Below are positions 7,716 through 16,326 of a DNA stretch of 64,000 nt, in pieces. Every line of letters begins with the position of its first letter. Positions within the stretch are counted from its first letter, which is position 1. A model generated the notes under the pieces. The model was not told the DNA's origin and did no database searches. It saw nothing but the letters and a program-made list of their open reading frames with translations. The translations under genes were made by a program, and so were the position numbers. The stretch lies in NCBI RefSeq assembly GCF_051175385.1, contig NZ_CP195106.1, positions 6,324,001 through 6,388,000 of the forward strand. The letters are read 5' to 3'. The stretch is from Tundrisphaera lichenicola (GTDB lineage Bacteria > Planctomycetota > Planctomycetia > Isosphaerales > Isosphaeraceae).

Positions 7716-9013
7716 CCGACGAACCTCCGGAAGACGAGGGTGGTGTTCTGGCCGCCGAAGCCGAAGCTGTTGGACATCGCCACGTCGATCTTCCGGTCTC
7801 TCGCGGCGTGCGGGACATAATCGAGGTCGCAATCCTCGCCCGGCCGATCGAGATTGATCGTGGGCGGGACCACGCCGTCGCGGATCGCCAGGAGGCACGC
7901 GATCGCCTCGACGGCCCCCCCGGCGGCGATCAGGTGGCCGGTCATGCTCTTGGTGCTGGACACCGGGATCCGACGGGCGTGATCCCCCAGGGCCCGCTTC
8001 AGGGCCAGCGTCTCGACCGAGTCATTGACCTTGGTGCTGGTCCCGTGGGCGTTGATGTAGTCGATATCCTCGGGTCCGAGGCCCGCGTCCTCGAGCGCGA
8101 TCCGGATGGCTGCGATGGCCCCCCGCCCCTCGTCGTGGCAGTCGGTCAGACGAAAGGCGTCGGCGGTCGAGGCCTGGCCGGCCAGCTCGCCGTGGATGGT
8201 CGCCCCTCGGGCCCTGGCGTGCTCGAAGGATTCCAGGACCAGCATGCCCCCACCTTCGCCGATCACGAATCCGTCGCGGTCGGTATCAAAGGGGCGGCTG
8301 GCCCGGGCGGGGTCGTCGTTGCGGGTCGACATCGCCGTCAGGAGGATGAAGCCGGTCAGGCCGAGCGGGTGGATCATGCTGTGGACCCCACCGGCCAGCA
8401 TCACATCCGCGGCACCGTCCCGGATCAGATCCGCCGCCTCGCCGATCGCCTGGGCGCCGGCCGAGCAGGCCGTCAAGCAGGAGTGATTCGGGCCTCGCGC
8501 CCCGAAGGCGGCCGCCAGGTGCCCGGCCGGGGTGCCCGGCTCTTGCTCGGATTCGAGCAGCGTGTCCAGGACCTCGACCCCTCGATTCGTGAAGCGTCGG
8601 GTGTCCACCCGGTGTTGTTCCGTCGATCGATGGACCAGGTCCACGAACCGGGGGAAGTCGGCCTGTCCCTCCCCCGATCCGAGGTAGATCCCCACCCGAG
8701 CGGGGTCGATCTCCGATCCACCTTCAAAGAGGCCCGAGTGCTCGATCGCCTGGGCCGTGGCCGCCAGCGCGATGAGTGTGTTCCGACCAAAGCCTTCCCA
8801 ACGCGTCGCTCGCTCGCCGAGATCCCTCGACAGGCGGAACCCCTTCAACTCGGCGGCGATGCGCGTGGCGAAGGTGCCCGCGTCGAAGAGCGTGACCGGG
8901 CCGACCCCGCCCCGGCCCTCGCGGAGACCCTCCCACGTCGAGCCCACGTCGAGCCCCAAAGGGGTCACCATCCCCATCCCCGTGACCACCACCCGACGAT
9001 CTGTTCGTCCCAC
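7712..9013 (-). CDS. fabF: Beta-ketoacyl-ACP synthase II family protein
   Basis: 433 residues from a GTG at 9013 (VGRTDRRVVVTGMGMVTPLG), which matches the family N-terminus; the upstream extension to 9115 is not FabF-like. The Cys-His-His triad of condensing enzymes is intact: C183 in TACSAGAQAIG, the His in NAHGTSTKVND and the His in MTGHLIAAGG. The family elongates acyl-ACP with malonyl-ACP. It follows TetR by about 68 nt and overlaps the hydrolase by 4 nt. No ACP, FabG or FabD lies adjacent, so this may be a specialised paralogue rather than the housekeeping FabF. Confidence 0.92.
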   Translation of the reverse strand: MGRTDRRVVVTGMGMVTPLGLDVGSTWEGLREGRGGVGPVTLFDAGTFATRIAAELKGFRLSRDLGERATRWEGFGRNTLIALAATAQAIEHSGLFEGGSEIDPARVGIYLGSGEGQADFPRFVDLVHRSTEQHRVDTRRFTNRGVEVLDTLLESEQEPGTPAGHLAAAFGARGPNHSCLTACSAGAQAIGEAADLIRDGAADVMLAGGVHSMIHPLGLTGFILLTAMSTRNDDPARASRPFDTDRDGFVIGEGGGMLVLESFEHARARGATIHGELAGQASTADAFRLTDCHDEGRGAIAAIRIALEDAGLGPEDIDYINAHGTSTKVNDSVETLALKRALGDHARRIPVSSTKSMTGHLIAAGGAVEAIACLLAIRDGVVPPTINLDRPGEDCDLDYVPHAARDRKIDVAMSNSFGFGGQNTTLVFRRFVG

Positions 9014-9080
9014 GGATCGACCCCCCGGCCTGAGATTTGTCGCGTCCTCATCGCCCTCGGAGGGGCATCCCAAATCGAAC

Positions 9081-9695
9081 TCAACCCGATCGAGAATCTC
9101 CGGTCGGAGGATCACCGACGCCGAGGATCTCGCGGGCCGCTTGCTTGCAAGAGTCGAGGATCTTCGCGGAAAGCTCCTCGTCCTCCACCGACCTCGCCAG
9201 CCCGAGCCCGCCGACGCACAGGGCGATCAACGACAGGACCCGCCCCTCATCGACGGTCGATCCTCCCGCCTCCGCGTGCTCGGTCAATCGATCCCGGAGG
9301 GCCCGGATGCTCTCCTCGAAGCGAGCCTTCACGGGGGAGTCGGCCCGAGAGACCTCGGAGACGAGGGCCACCAGCGGGCACCCGTCCTCCATCGAGCCTC
9401 GATGCTCTCGGCTCAGGTATCGGCCGACGAAGGCTTCGAGCCAGGCATCGCCGGACAGGCTCGCGAGGGCCGCCTCATGCTTCCGGGCCATCGAGTCCAC
9501 CGAACTCTTCAGGGCCTCGGCCAGCAGGGCCTGCTTGGAATCGAAATGGGCATAGAAGCCGCCGGGCGTCAGCCCCGCCTCCTCCATCACCCGGTCGACC
9601 CCCGCAGCGTGAAACCCCTGACGACGAAAGACCTTGCCCGCCGCCTCCAGGATCCTGGCCCTGGTCTCCTCTTTCCGACCGGGCCCGTAACGCAT
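9081..9695 (-). CDS. TetR/AcrR-family transcriptional regulator
   Basis: 204 residues from the ATG at 9695 (a TTG one codon earlier is also open). The N-terminal helix-turn-helix is clear: ARILEAAGKVFRRQGFHAAGVDRVMEEAGLTPGGFYAHFDSK in pieces, with the family's G-x-Y/F-x-H-F end of the recognition helix. The C-terminal ligand domain contains EDGCPLVALVSEVSR. It is the first gene of the fabF operon and a 22-bp perfect palindrome lies 53 bp upstream, so autoregulation and control of the downstream genes are likely. The inducer is unknown; acyl-CoA or fatty-acid-like ligands would fit the operon. Confidence 0.9.
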   Translation of the reverse strand: MRYGPGRKEETRARILEAAGKVFRRQGFHAAGVDRVMEEAGLTPGGFYAHFDSKQALLAEALKSSVDSMARKHEAALASLSGDAWLEAFVGRYLSREHRGSMEDGCPLVALVSEVSRADSPVKARFEESIRALRDRLTEHAEAGGSTVDEGRVLSLIALCVGGLGLARSVEDEELSAKILDSCKQAAREILGVGDPPTGDSRSG

Positions 9696-9747
9696 CAATC
9701 GCCCCGTCCAGACCTCGGTAATCAGCGGGCCACGTCCGACAGCTCGA

Positions 9748-9769
9748 TTGTATGACGACCGTCATACAA
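9748..9769. promoter_or_regulatory. Perfect 22-bp palindromic operator upstream of the TetR gene
   Basis: Arms TTGTATGACG and CGTCATACAA (10 bp each) flank a 2-bp AC centre. The site is 53 bp upstream of the TetR start, where a promoter would be expected. Size and symmetry match TetR-family operators. That this TetR binds it is inferred from proximity. Confidence 0.75.
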
Positions 9770-9850
9770 ATCAAGGCGAGACACCCGAGAATCCGACCGT
9801 CCGTCGGAAATCGGGGCCGATCGACATGACGACCGGTGCGGCCGGGAACG

Positions 9851-9887
9851 AAGAGACCGCGAGCGGCGGGGCCGTCCGCGGTCTCTT
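9851..9887 (-). terminator. Hairpin downstream of the DUF3179 gene
   Basis: An 11-bp perfect stem (AAGAGACCGCG at 9851-9861 with CGCGGTCTCTT at 9877-9887) encloses a GC-rich loop. It lies 87 bp after the stop of the leftward DUF3179 operon and before the TetR promoter region. There is no long T-run, so it may be a terminator or an insulating hairpin. Confidence 0.5.
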
Positions 9888-9973
9888 CGAGTGATCCGAT
9901 TACGTCACTCGATTGAAATGGATGTCGGATCCGGGCGATCTCTCGATGCGGCCCGACCGCGAGGTTCCGCGAC

Positions 9974-10843
9974 TTATTCGGCCGGGATGTCCCTGGCCCG
10001 GTCGTTGCCGACGACCACGGTGGTCGTCCCGTGCCCGCCCCGCCAATCCGACCAGGGGGCCGAGACGGGCGTCACGATCGGCTTGAGGGCTTCTCCCTTG
10101 TGAGAGCCGCTCAGGCAGGCCAGATCGTCCCCCCGGGGGAGCCAGAGGCTCTTGGTCTTCCGGTCGTAGAGCAGGGGGAGGTTCTTGCAGGAATAGCCGG
10201 TGGTACCGAAGGTGATCACGCCATCGCCGACGGTCCGGTTATAGATCAGGGCGACGCCCCGGGCCCGATCGAAAACGACGGCGATCGGGATGCCGCCGAG
10301 CGTGTCGTTGACTACCTCGATCTTTTCGAGGAGGTCGACCGGATAGGCGCGTGCCTCTCCTCCCTGTTCGACGCCGAGGACCACCTGACGATCGCGGAGC
10401 GTGGAGCCCCTCGGCCCGTCGGGGCCTTCGATCACCGGAAAGTCGATGCCCGGGATCGAGTCGCGTCCGAAGCCCCCGCTGAGGCAGTCCACGTCGAGGG
10501 CCGGGTCGGCCTCGGTGATGTCGTAGGTCGCGACCTCGCCGCCTTCGAGCTTGGCGGCGAAGAGGAGCTTCTTGCCGTCCCGCTCGTTGAGGAAGGCGAG
10601 GGGTCGGTCGTTGTAGGTCCGTCGGAAATTCAGGCCGAGATAGCCGACCGGTGCCGAATCCTCGGACTTCGCCAGTTCGGTCCGCCAGACCTTGAATTCT
10701 TCCCAGATCTTGTAGCCGTAGACGTTCCAGACGAGGCCGCCGGAGATCGCGATGACCCCGAGGGTGATCGCGAGCTTCATCGGGGTCGACAGCCCTCGGC
10801 GTTCGGCGGGGGTCGGCATTTCGGCCGGATTCGGATCGCTCAT
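9974..10843 (-). CDS. DUF3179-domain membrane-anchored protein
   Basis: 289 residues. An N-terminal cytoplasmic tail precedes one membrane helix (MKLAITLGVIAISGGLVWNVYGY, residues about 22-44), and the rest matches DUF3179, with AYPVDLLEKIEVVNDTLGG, a GVALIYNRTV segment and a LWLPRGD segment. The ATG at 10843 overlaps the preceding CRTAC stop (ATGA), so the two are translationally coupled. DUF3179 has no settled function. It often occurs in planctomycete operons beside CRTAC/FG-GAP proteins and DUF1559 proteins, as here. Confidence 0.85.
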   Translation of the reverse strand: MSDPNPAEMPTPAERRGLSTPMKLAITLGVIAISGGLVWNVYGYKIWEEFKVWRTELAKSEDSAPVGYLGLNFRRTYNDRPLAFLNERDGKKLLFAAKLEGGEVATYDITEADPALDVDCLSGGFGRDSIPGIDFPVIEGPDGPRGSTLRDRQVVLGVEQGGEARAYPVDLLEKIEVVNDTLGGIPIAVVFDRARGVALIYNRTVGDGVITFGTTGYSCKNLPLLYDRKTKSLWLPRGDDLACLSGSHKGEALKPIVTPVSAPWSDWRGGHGTTTVVVGNDRARDIPAE

Positions 10844-12657
10844 GGTACGGTTCGCCTCGGGTGATCCGGCGGGGCCGGTTCGGCTTTTCGGAAGGGCAAG
10901 GCTTCGGCCCGGCCGTCGCCTTGCCTGACAACAATCGTGGAGTCGGCGGGGAGATCGTCGAGGGTCTGGGTGGTCCCATCGGGCCAGTGGACCGTAAGAC
11001 TCTCGATCCGGTCGGCGTCTCCGAGCCCGAAATGGGGCGCGATGTCGGACGCGGAGAGATAGCCCCCGCCGCGTCGGACCTGGCCCACCTGCGACCGGCC
11101 TCCAGCCCTGAGTTCGATCCGAGCCCCCAGCGCCTCGCGGTTGGGCGGCCTTCCCACCAGTCGGAGCCGGGTCGAGTGATGCGTCGTGGTCCCCTCGTTG
11201 ATCAGGACGCTCAGGGGGCCGTCCATCGTGGTGACCACGAGGTCGAGGTCGCCGTCGCCGTCGAGGTCGCCCGTCGCTACCGACCTCCCCCCGATCGCGG
11301 CCGTCGCCTCCGAAGGGCCCCATCCCTCCGTGGCCGGTCGGAATCGGCCCTCGCCCCGATTCTCCATGAAGTAAGGAGACTGGGCATAGTCGGAGTCGGG
11401 CACCTTGGGATAGACATGCCCGTTCGCCTGGAAGAGGTCGGGCCAACCGTCGGCGTTGAAGTCGCCCAGGACGACACCCCAGCCGACGAATCGGAGCGTG
11501 TTGACATTCACGTAGGTGCCCGTCGAGATGTCCTGGAACTGGCACTCGCCGAGGTTCCGGAAGAGGCGGGTCCCTTCCTGCCGGAAATTGGTGTGGACGA
11601 GGTCGAGCCGGCCATCGCCGTCGACGTCCGCCACGTCGATGCCCATGCTCCCCTCGGGGCGACCGACCCCGTTGATGGCCAGCCCCGAAGCCAGGCCGTC
11701 CTCGCGGAATCGGCCCTCCCCGACGTTCCGGAAGAACTCGTTGGGCTGGGTGTCGTTGGTGACGAACAGCTCGACGCGTCCGTCCTCATCGAGGTCGACG
11801 AACAGGGCGGCCATCCCCTTGCCGTCGGGGTTGGCCAGGCCGGCCGATTCCGTGGCGTCCTCGAAGGTCCCGTCACCCCGATTCCTCCAGAATCGGTCGG
11901 GCTGGCCGGGCAAGACGGAAGGGCCATTGAAGACCTTCACGCCCGGCACGTAGTCCAGGGGGGGCGCGGGATGGCAAGGATCGGCTTCGAGATAGTTGGT
12001 CACGTAGAGATCGGGCCAGCCATCGCCGTCGACGTCCCCCCAGGTCGCGCCGACGCCCCAGAGCGCGTCGCGACCGAGCCCGGCCGATTCGGTCACGTCG
12101 AGGAAGGTCCCGTCCCCCTGGTTCTGCCAGAGGACATCCGGCCCGAGGTGCGCGACGAACAGGTCGAGATCGCCGTCGCCATCGTAGTCGGCCACGGCGG
12201 CCGCCTGGGCCCAGCCGGTGTAGGCCAGTCCGGAGGAGGCGGTCACGTCCGTCCATCGCCCCGGGCCATCGTTCCGGAACAGCCAGGGACCGCCGGCGGG
12301 TCGGATGGTCGCGTCGACCACCCGGCTGCATGCGGTGACGAACAGGTCGAGGTCGCCGTCGCCGTCGTGATCGAAGAGGGCCAGCCCGGCGCCGAGCGAT
12401 TCGACGACCGAGAGCTTCTCCGGGCCGCCGCAGGGGGTCACGATATCGAGCCCGTAATCGCGGGCCCGGTCGACGAACCAGGGGCCGACCTCGGATCGGA
12501 CGCGGGGCGGTGGCCCGACCGGGATATTGGGGGCCGTCTCGGGCTCGCACGAGGCGAGCGGGACGACCGCCCCGAAGGCCAGGAAGATCCCGGTCCTCAG
12601 TCGCCAAGCCGGACGCCGGCTGGTCGTCCCCGGCTTCCCGCGAATGGCCCGTGACAT
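10840..12657 (-). CDS. CRTAC-like FG-GAP/VCBS repeat lipoprotein with ASPIC/UnbV domain
   Basis: 605 residues from the ATG at 12657. The N-terminus has an Arg-rich region, a hydrophobic stretch and a lipobox-like LASC, so it is probably a lipoprotein. Many calcium-loop repeats of the D-x-D-G-D-G-x-x-D-L type (HDGDGDLDLF, YDGDGDLDLF, VDGDGWPDLY, ADGWPDLF and others) build an integrin-type beta-propeller. The last 80 residues form the ASPIC/UnbV domain (NREALGARIELR ... HFGLGDADRIESLTVHWPDG). It probably binds calcium and protein or polysaccharide outside the cell. The stop overlaps the DUF3179 start by 4 nt. Confidence 0.9.
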   Translation of the reverse strand: MSRAIRGKPGTTSRRPAWRLRTGIFLAFGAVVPLASCEPETAPNIPVGPPPRVRSEVGPWFVDRARDYGLDIVTPCGGPEKLSVVESLGAGLALFDHDGDGDLDLFVTACSRVVDATIRPAGGPWLFRNDGPGRWTDVTASSGLAYTGWAQAAAVADYDGDGDLDLFVAHLGPDVLWQNQGDGTFLDVTESAGLGRDALWGVGATWGDVDGDGWPDLYVTNYLEADPCHPAPPLDYVPGVKVFNGPSVLPGQPDRFWRNRGDGTFEDATESAGLANPDGKGMAALFVDLDEDGRVELFVTNDTQPNEFFRNVGEGRFREDGLASGLAINGVGRPEGSMGIDVADVDGDGRLDLVHTNFRQEGTRLFRNLGECQFQDISTGTYVNVNTLRFVGWGVVLGDFNADGWPDLFQANGHVYPKVPDSDYAQSPYFMENRGEGRFRPATEGWGPSEATAAIGGRSVATGDLDGDGDLDLVVTTMDGPLSVLINEGTTTHHSTRLRLVGRPPNREALGARIELRAGGRSQVGQVRRGGGYLSASDIAPHFGLGDADRIESLTVHWPDGTTQTLDDLPADSTIVVRQGDGRAEALPFRKAEPAPPDHPRRTVP

Positions 12658-12679
12658 GGCGACCGCCCCGTATCGCCGG

Positions 12680-12898
12680 TTACTTCTTGCGGACCTTCTC
12701 GGACTTCTGGCCCTTGTCGAAGGCCTTCGACCCATATTCCTTCTGGATGATGACCTCGGCATTTTTCTTGGCGGCGTCGAGTTGATCGGGGGAGGTTGCC
12801 GGGGCGGTGGGCTCGCCGCAACCCGAAGCCAGGAGGGCGGAGAATCCTGGCACGACGACCAGGCAGAGCGTGCAGATCGATCGGCGAATCCGGGTCAT
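12680..12898 (-). CDS. Small lipoprotein
   Basis: 72 residues with a clear type II signal (MTRIRRSICTLCLVVVPGFS ... LLASGC) and lipobox Cys at residue 27, followed by a charged, Lys-rich tail (KKNAEVIIQKEYGSK). No further domain is recognisable. It sits between the DUF1559 gene (110 nt upstream) and the CRTAC gene (22 nt downstream). Small lipoproteins directly after DUF1559 genes are a recurrent planctomycete arrangement; their role is unknown. Confidence 0.75.
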   Translation of the reverse strand: MTRIRRSICTLCLVVVPGFSALLASGCGEPTAPATSPDQLDAAKKNAEVIIQKEYGSKAFDKGQKSEKVRKK

Positions 12899-12942
12899 CG
12901 GTTCTTGATCCTTCGGCTAGTCGGGGGACCTTGGAGCGGGAA

Positions 12943-12969
12943 GGCCCGGGGCGATGCAGGCCCCGGGCC
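12943..12969 (-). terminator. GC hairpin between the DUF1559 and small lipoprotein genes
   Basis: A 10-bp perfect stem (GGCCCGGGGC/GCCCCGGGCC) has a 7-nt loop and no T-run. It lies between the pilin-like gene and the rest of the operon. It could be a processing or partial-termination hairpin that lets the DUF1559 product be made in excess over the downstream proteins. That effect is inferred. Confidence 0.5.
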
Positions 12970-13008
12970 GTCCGATTCATCGCTTTGCGAGAAATCCGAG
13001 AGGACGGC

Positions 13009-14037
13009 TTACATCTGGTCGGCCGAGATGACCTCGCCGCCGGCCCGGGTGCCCAGGCTCATCCACACGGTCTGATTGACCGTTTCCTTGAAGGCCTTCA
13101 CGCTGCCGTCGGCCATCGCGGCGTTGGTCACGCCGGGGTGATAGCTGGAGGACGGCTTCATGATATACCACCAGGAGATGCCGTCCATGGTGCAGCAGGT
13201 CTGGTTGGGCGTCCGGATCGTGTTGAACCAGTTCCGCCAGACCGACCCTTCCATCCAGGGATAGCCCTTGTACCGCCAGCCGCCGCCCCAGGGGATCGTG
13301 CCGTTCTGCCAGCTCTGGGCGTTGCACTGGCCGATGACCGTCTGGATGTCCGTGGCCGAGGCGCCCGTGGGCCCGGGGGTGATGCCGGCGATGCTGTAGC
13401 AGTCCGAGACGCGGGTACGCGACGCGCCCGAGTTGGCCAGCGGGCCCTGGGCGACCTCGGCGCAGAGCAGGGTGTTGCTCGTCCCGTCGGTCACTGAGGC
13501 CATCGAATAGAGGGCGTTCGTGAACGGCGTGAGCGTGCCGTCGTCGTTGTAGGATCGGCCGAAGAGGCCGTCCCAGTTCCGAGTCCGCGGCCACCAGGTG
13601 CCGGCGTTCCACGCGTAGTTCGAACCGTAGAAATTGAACCCATCATTGTTGCTCGCCGAGTAGATCTCGGACGGGCAGACGAAGACCGAGACCCGGACCC
13701 GGCCCGCGGTCAACGTGGTCGGGTTGGTCCAGATCCAGCGGTCGCCGACATTGAAGTTGATCGTGTTGTAGATCGTCGTCTGCTCGACGAACGGCAAGAC
13801 CGTGACGTTCGGGTTGAGCGCGCCGTTCGACTCGCCCTGGGGGAAGCAGCCCCAGGTGTCGTGGTAGTTGTGGACCGCCAGCCCGAGCTGCTTCAAGTTA
13901 TTGACGCACTGCGTCCGGCGGGCCGCCTCGCGGGCCGCCTGTACCGCCGGAAGCAGCAGGGCGATCAGGACGGCGATGATGGCGATGACCACCAGCAATT
14001 CGATCAGCGTGAATCCGGAACGAGAACGTGCTTTCAT
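13009..14037 (-). CDS. DUF1559 pilin-like (type IV prepilin N-terminus) protein
   Basis: 342 residues. The N-terminus is a textbook prepilin signal and helix: a short basic leader, cleavage before F (SGFTLIELLVVIAIIAVLIALL), E5 conserved, then the planctomycete AREAARRTQCVNNLKQLGLA continuation. The C-terminus carries the H-x9-DG signature (HPGVTNAAMADGSV) of DUF1559. The start follows GGAGG at the normal distance. Planctomycetes carry these proteins in tens to hundreds of copies, probably as exported pseudopilins. It heads an operon with a lipoprotein, a CRTAC protein and a DUF3179 protein. Confidence 0.95.
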   Translation of the reverse strand: MKARSRSGFTLIELLVVIAIIAVLIALLLPAVQAAREAARRTQCVNNLKQLGLAVHNYHDTWGCFPQGESNGALNPNVTVLPFVEQTTIYNTINFNVGDRWIWTNPTTLTAGRVRVSVFVCPSEIYSASNNDGFNFYGSNYAWNAGTWWPRTRNWDGLFGRSYNDDGTLTPFTNALYSMASVTDGTSNTLLCAEVAQGPLANSGASRTRVSDCYSIAGITPGPTGASATDIQTVIGQCNAQSWQNGTIPWGGGWRYKGYPWMEGSVWRNWFNTIRTPNQTCCTMDGISWWYIMKPSSSYHPGVTNAAMADGSVKAFKETVNQTVWMSLGTRAGGEVISADQM

Positions 14038-14658
14038 GAGAGGGTCCTCCTCTGCCTAAGACATGAGCGAAAATCGCGAAGACAGTGATCATCGAAGTGC
14101 GGCCCGGAATCCAGGCGGGGATGCCCTGTCCTCCGAGCCCGAAGCGCGCGGGGCTATGAAAGGGATCGAAATCAACTCCGAATCGGAGGTTCGTCGAGTT
14201 CGCGGAAGTAAAGACCTTCCAACTGACGGCGGGCCGGATGGCGAATCGATCGTCCTGGGAACGCCTCATCAACCTGGCAAACGGCGAAAGGGAGAGTTGT
14301 CCGCCGTGGTTCAGTTGGTCAAGGGCCGGGGCTCTGGGTGGGATCTCGAATGAGAATTTTCGAGATTAAATTAAAGGTGGATGGTCCGAATCAGAAGAAC
14401 AAGGGAATGTAAACTTGCCTTGATCAACCGGCCATGTGGATTCGACGAAGAAGAACGTAGCAGATCGACGGAAGAGTGCAACAAGAATTTTAGGCGGGAA
14501 GGAGTTTTTTGCCCGGAGTTCGCCTGATCAGGGAGGAGTTCGCCAATCCGTGGGGTCGTCCCTCCTCCGCGTCCCCTTTCCTGCCAAAAGGTTCCGTCGC
14601 ATGCGTCATGGATGAGACGCGGATGGCTTCGAGACCGAAAGGCGAAGTGAGGTCGATT
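14038..14658. other. Intergenic region upstream of the DUF1559 gene
   Basis: About 620 bp with no convincing gene in any frame; short frames here lack coding character. The right half (14340-14510) is distinctly AT-richer than its surroundings and probably holds promoter elements for the leftward DUF1559 operon. I found no clear operator, RNA gene or terminator. Confidence 0.5.
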
Positions 14659-16326
14659 TCAGCGATGAATCGGCTGGGCGAAACCGGGCCGATAGAGCTC
14701 GAACGTCCGATAGCCCCCCCCGATGTTGGCCGCCGAATATCCCCTCTGGAGAAGGATCCGGGTCGCCAGGTAGCCTCGGAGGCCGACCTGGCAATAGGCG
14801 GCGATCCTTCGATCGTGCGGGAGTTCGCCGATCCGTCGCCTGAGTTCATCCACGGGGATGTTCACGGCGCCGGGGAGTGATCCCCTGGCGAATTCCTCGG
14901 GGGTCCGGACATCGAGCAAGAATGGACGGAGCCCCTCCGGGGTCTCCAGGATCGTCGAGACGTCGACCTGCGGCTGGTCGCCCCGGATCAGGCCCGACGC
15001 CACGAAACCCGCCATATTGATCGGGTCCTTGGCCGATCCGTATTGGGGAGAATAAGCGAGTTCCGTCTCTTCCAGGTCGAAGACCGTCAGGCCGGCCTGG
15101 ATCGCGACCGAGATGACATCGATCCGGGTATCCACGCCGGCACCGCCCACCGCCTGAGCCCCGAGGATCCGGCCCGATTCGGGGTCGAACAATAGTTTCA
15201 GGTTCATGACCTCGGCACCGGGATAGTAGCCGGCATGCTGGGTGGGATGGATGTAGACCTTCCGAAACGACCGGCCGGAGAGCCGGAGCGCCTTCTCGGA
15301 GGCCCCGGTCATGGCCGCGGTCCGGTCGAAGACCTGGACGATGGCCGTGCCCTGGGTCCCCCGGTACTGGGAGGGCCGACCGAGGGCGTGATCCGCGGCA
15401 ATCCGACCCTGACGATTGGCCGGCCCGGCCAGGGGAACCTGAGTCGTCTCGCCGAGGACGAAGTCCCGGACCTCGATCGCGTCGCCGACCGCGTAGATAT
15501 CCGGGTCGGTGGTCTGGAGGTGCTCGTTCACCCGGATCCCACCGCGAGGGCCGACCTCCAGCCCCGCCTCGACGGCGAGCGTGTTCTCGGGCCGGACCCC
15601 CACCCCGAGGATCACCAGATTCGCCGGGAGTCGCTCGCCCGACTTCAGGCAGACGAGCAGCCCATCGGAGGTCTGCTCGAACGATTCGGCGGATTGATCC
15701 AGGAACAAGGCGACACCATTCGCCGCCAGTTGTTCGGCGATCGGGGTGGTCATCTCCTTGTCGAACGGCGGGAGGACCTGGTCCTTGAGCTCGACCAGCG
15801 AGGTCGAAACGCCACGGCGGGTCAGGCTCTCGGCCAGCTCCAGGCCGATGAATCCCGCCCCGATCACGACGGCCCGCTCGATCTTCTCATCGACCTTGGC
15901 CTTGATCCGGTCGACGTCCTTGAGGTCGCGGAGCGTATAGATTCCGGGCAGGTCGATCCCGGGGATCGGCGGCCGGAGCGGGGCCGCCCCCGGTGCGAGG
16001 ATCAGCTTGTCGTAGGTCTCGTCGTAGACGCGATCCGAGGCGAGGTCCCGGACCCGGACCGTCTTGGACGACCGATCGATCGACTCGACCAGGCTTCGAA
16101 TTCGCGCATCGATCTCGAACCGGGACCGGAATCGCTCGGGCCGGACGACCAGGAGTTTGTCCCGATCGACGATCTCGCCGCCGATGAAATACGGGAGGCC
16201 GCAATTGGCGAAGGAGACGTCCGGCCCCCGCTCGATCAGGACGATCTCGGCATCCTCGGAGAGCCGCCGAGCCCGAGCGGCCGCGGACGCCCCCCCGGCG
16301 ACCCCTCCCACGATGACGAGTTTCAT
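14659..16326 (-). CDS. CoA-disulfide reductase/persulfide reductase with C-terminal rhodanese domain
   Basis: 555 residues. The N-terminal FAD motif is VIVGGVAGGASAAARARRL, the single redox cysteine is C42 in SFANCGLPYFIGG (the CoADR family active site), the NAD motif is VVIGAGFIGLELAE and the second FAD motif is IYAVGDAIE. A rhodanese domain occupies about 460-545 with active C512 (AYCQVGLRG). This two-domain layout is that of CoADR-RHD/NADH:persulfide oxidoreductases, which reduce CoA-disulfide, CoA-persulfide or polysulfide with NAD(P)H. Its start overlaps the stop of the upstream rhodanese-DUF2892 gene as ATGA. It is the last gene of the sulfur operon. Confidence 0.92.
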   Translation of the reverse strand: MKLVIVGGVAGGASAAARARRLSEDAEIVLIERGPDVSFANCGLPYFIGGEIVDRDKLLVVRPERFRSRFEIDARIRSLVESIDRSSKTVRVRDLASDRVYDETYDKLILAPGAAPLRPPIPGIDLPGIYTLRDLKDVDRIKAKVDEKIERAVVIGAGFIGLELAESLTRRGVSTSLVELKDQVLPPFDKEMTTPIAEQLAANGVALFLDQSAESFEQTSDGLLVCLKSGERLPANLVILGVGVRPENTLAVEAGLEVGPRGGIRVNEHLQTTDPDIYAVGDAIEVRDFVLGETTQVPLAGPANRQGRIAADHALGRPSQYRGTQGTAIVQVFDRTAAMTGASEKALRLSGRSFRKVYIHPTQHAGYYPGAEVMNLKLLFDPESGRILGAQAVGGAGVDTRIDVISVAIQAGLTVFDLEETELAYSPQYGSAKDPINMAGFVASGLIRGDQPQVDVSTILETPEGLRPFLLDVRTPEEFARGSLPGAVNIPVDELRRRIGELPHDRRIAAYCQVGLRGYLATRILLQRGYSAANIGGGYRTFELYRPGFAQPIHR

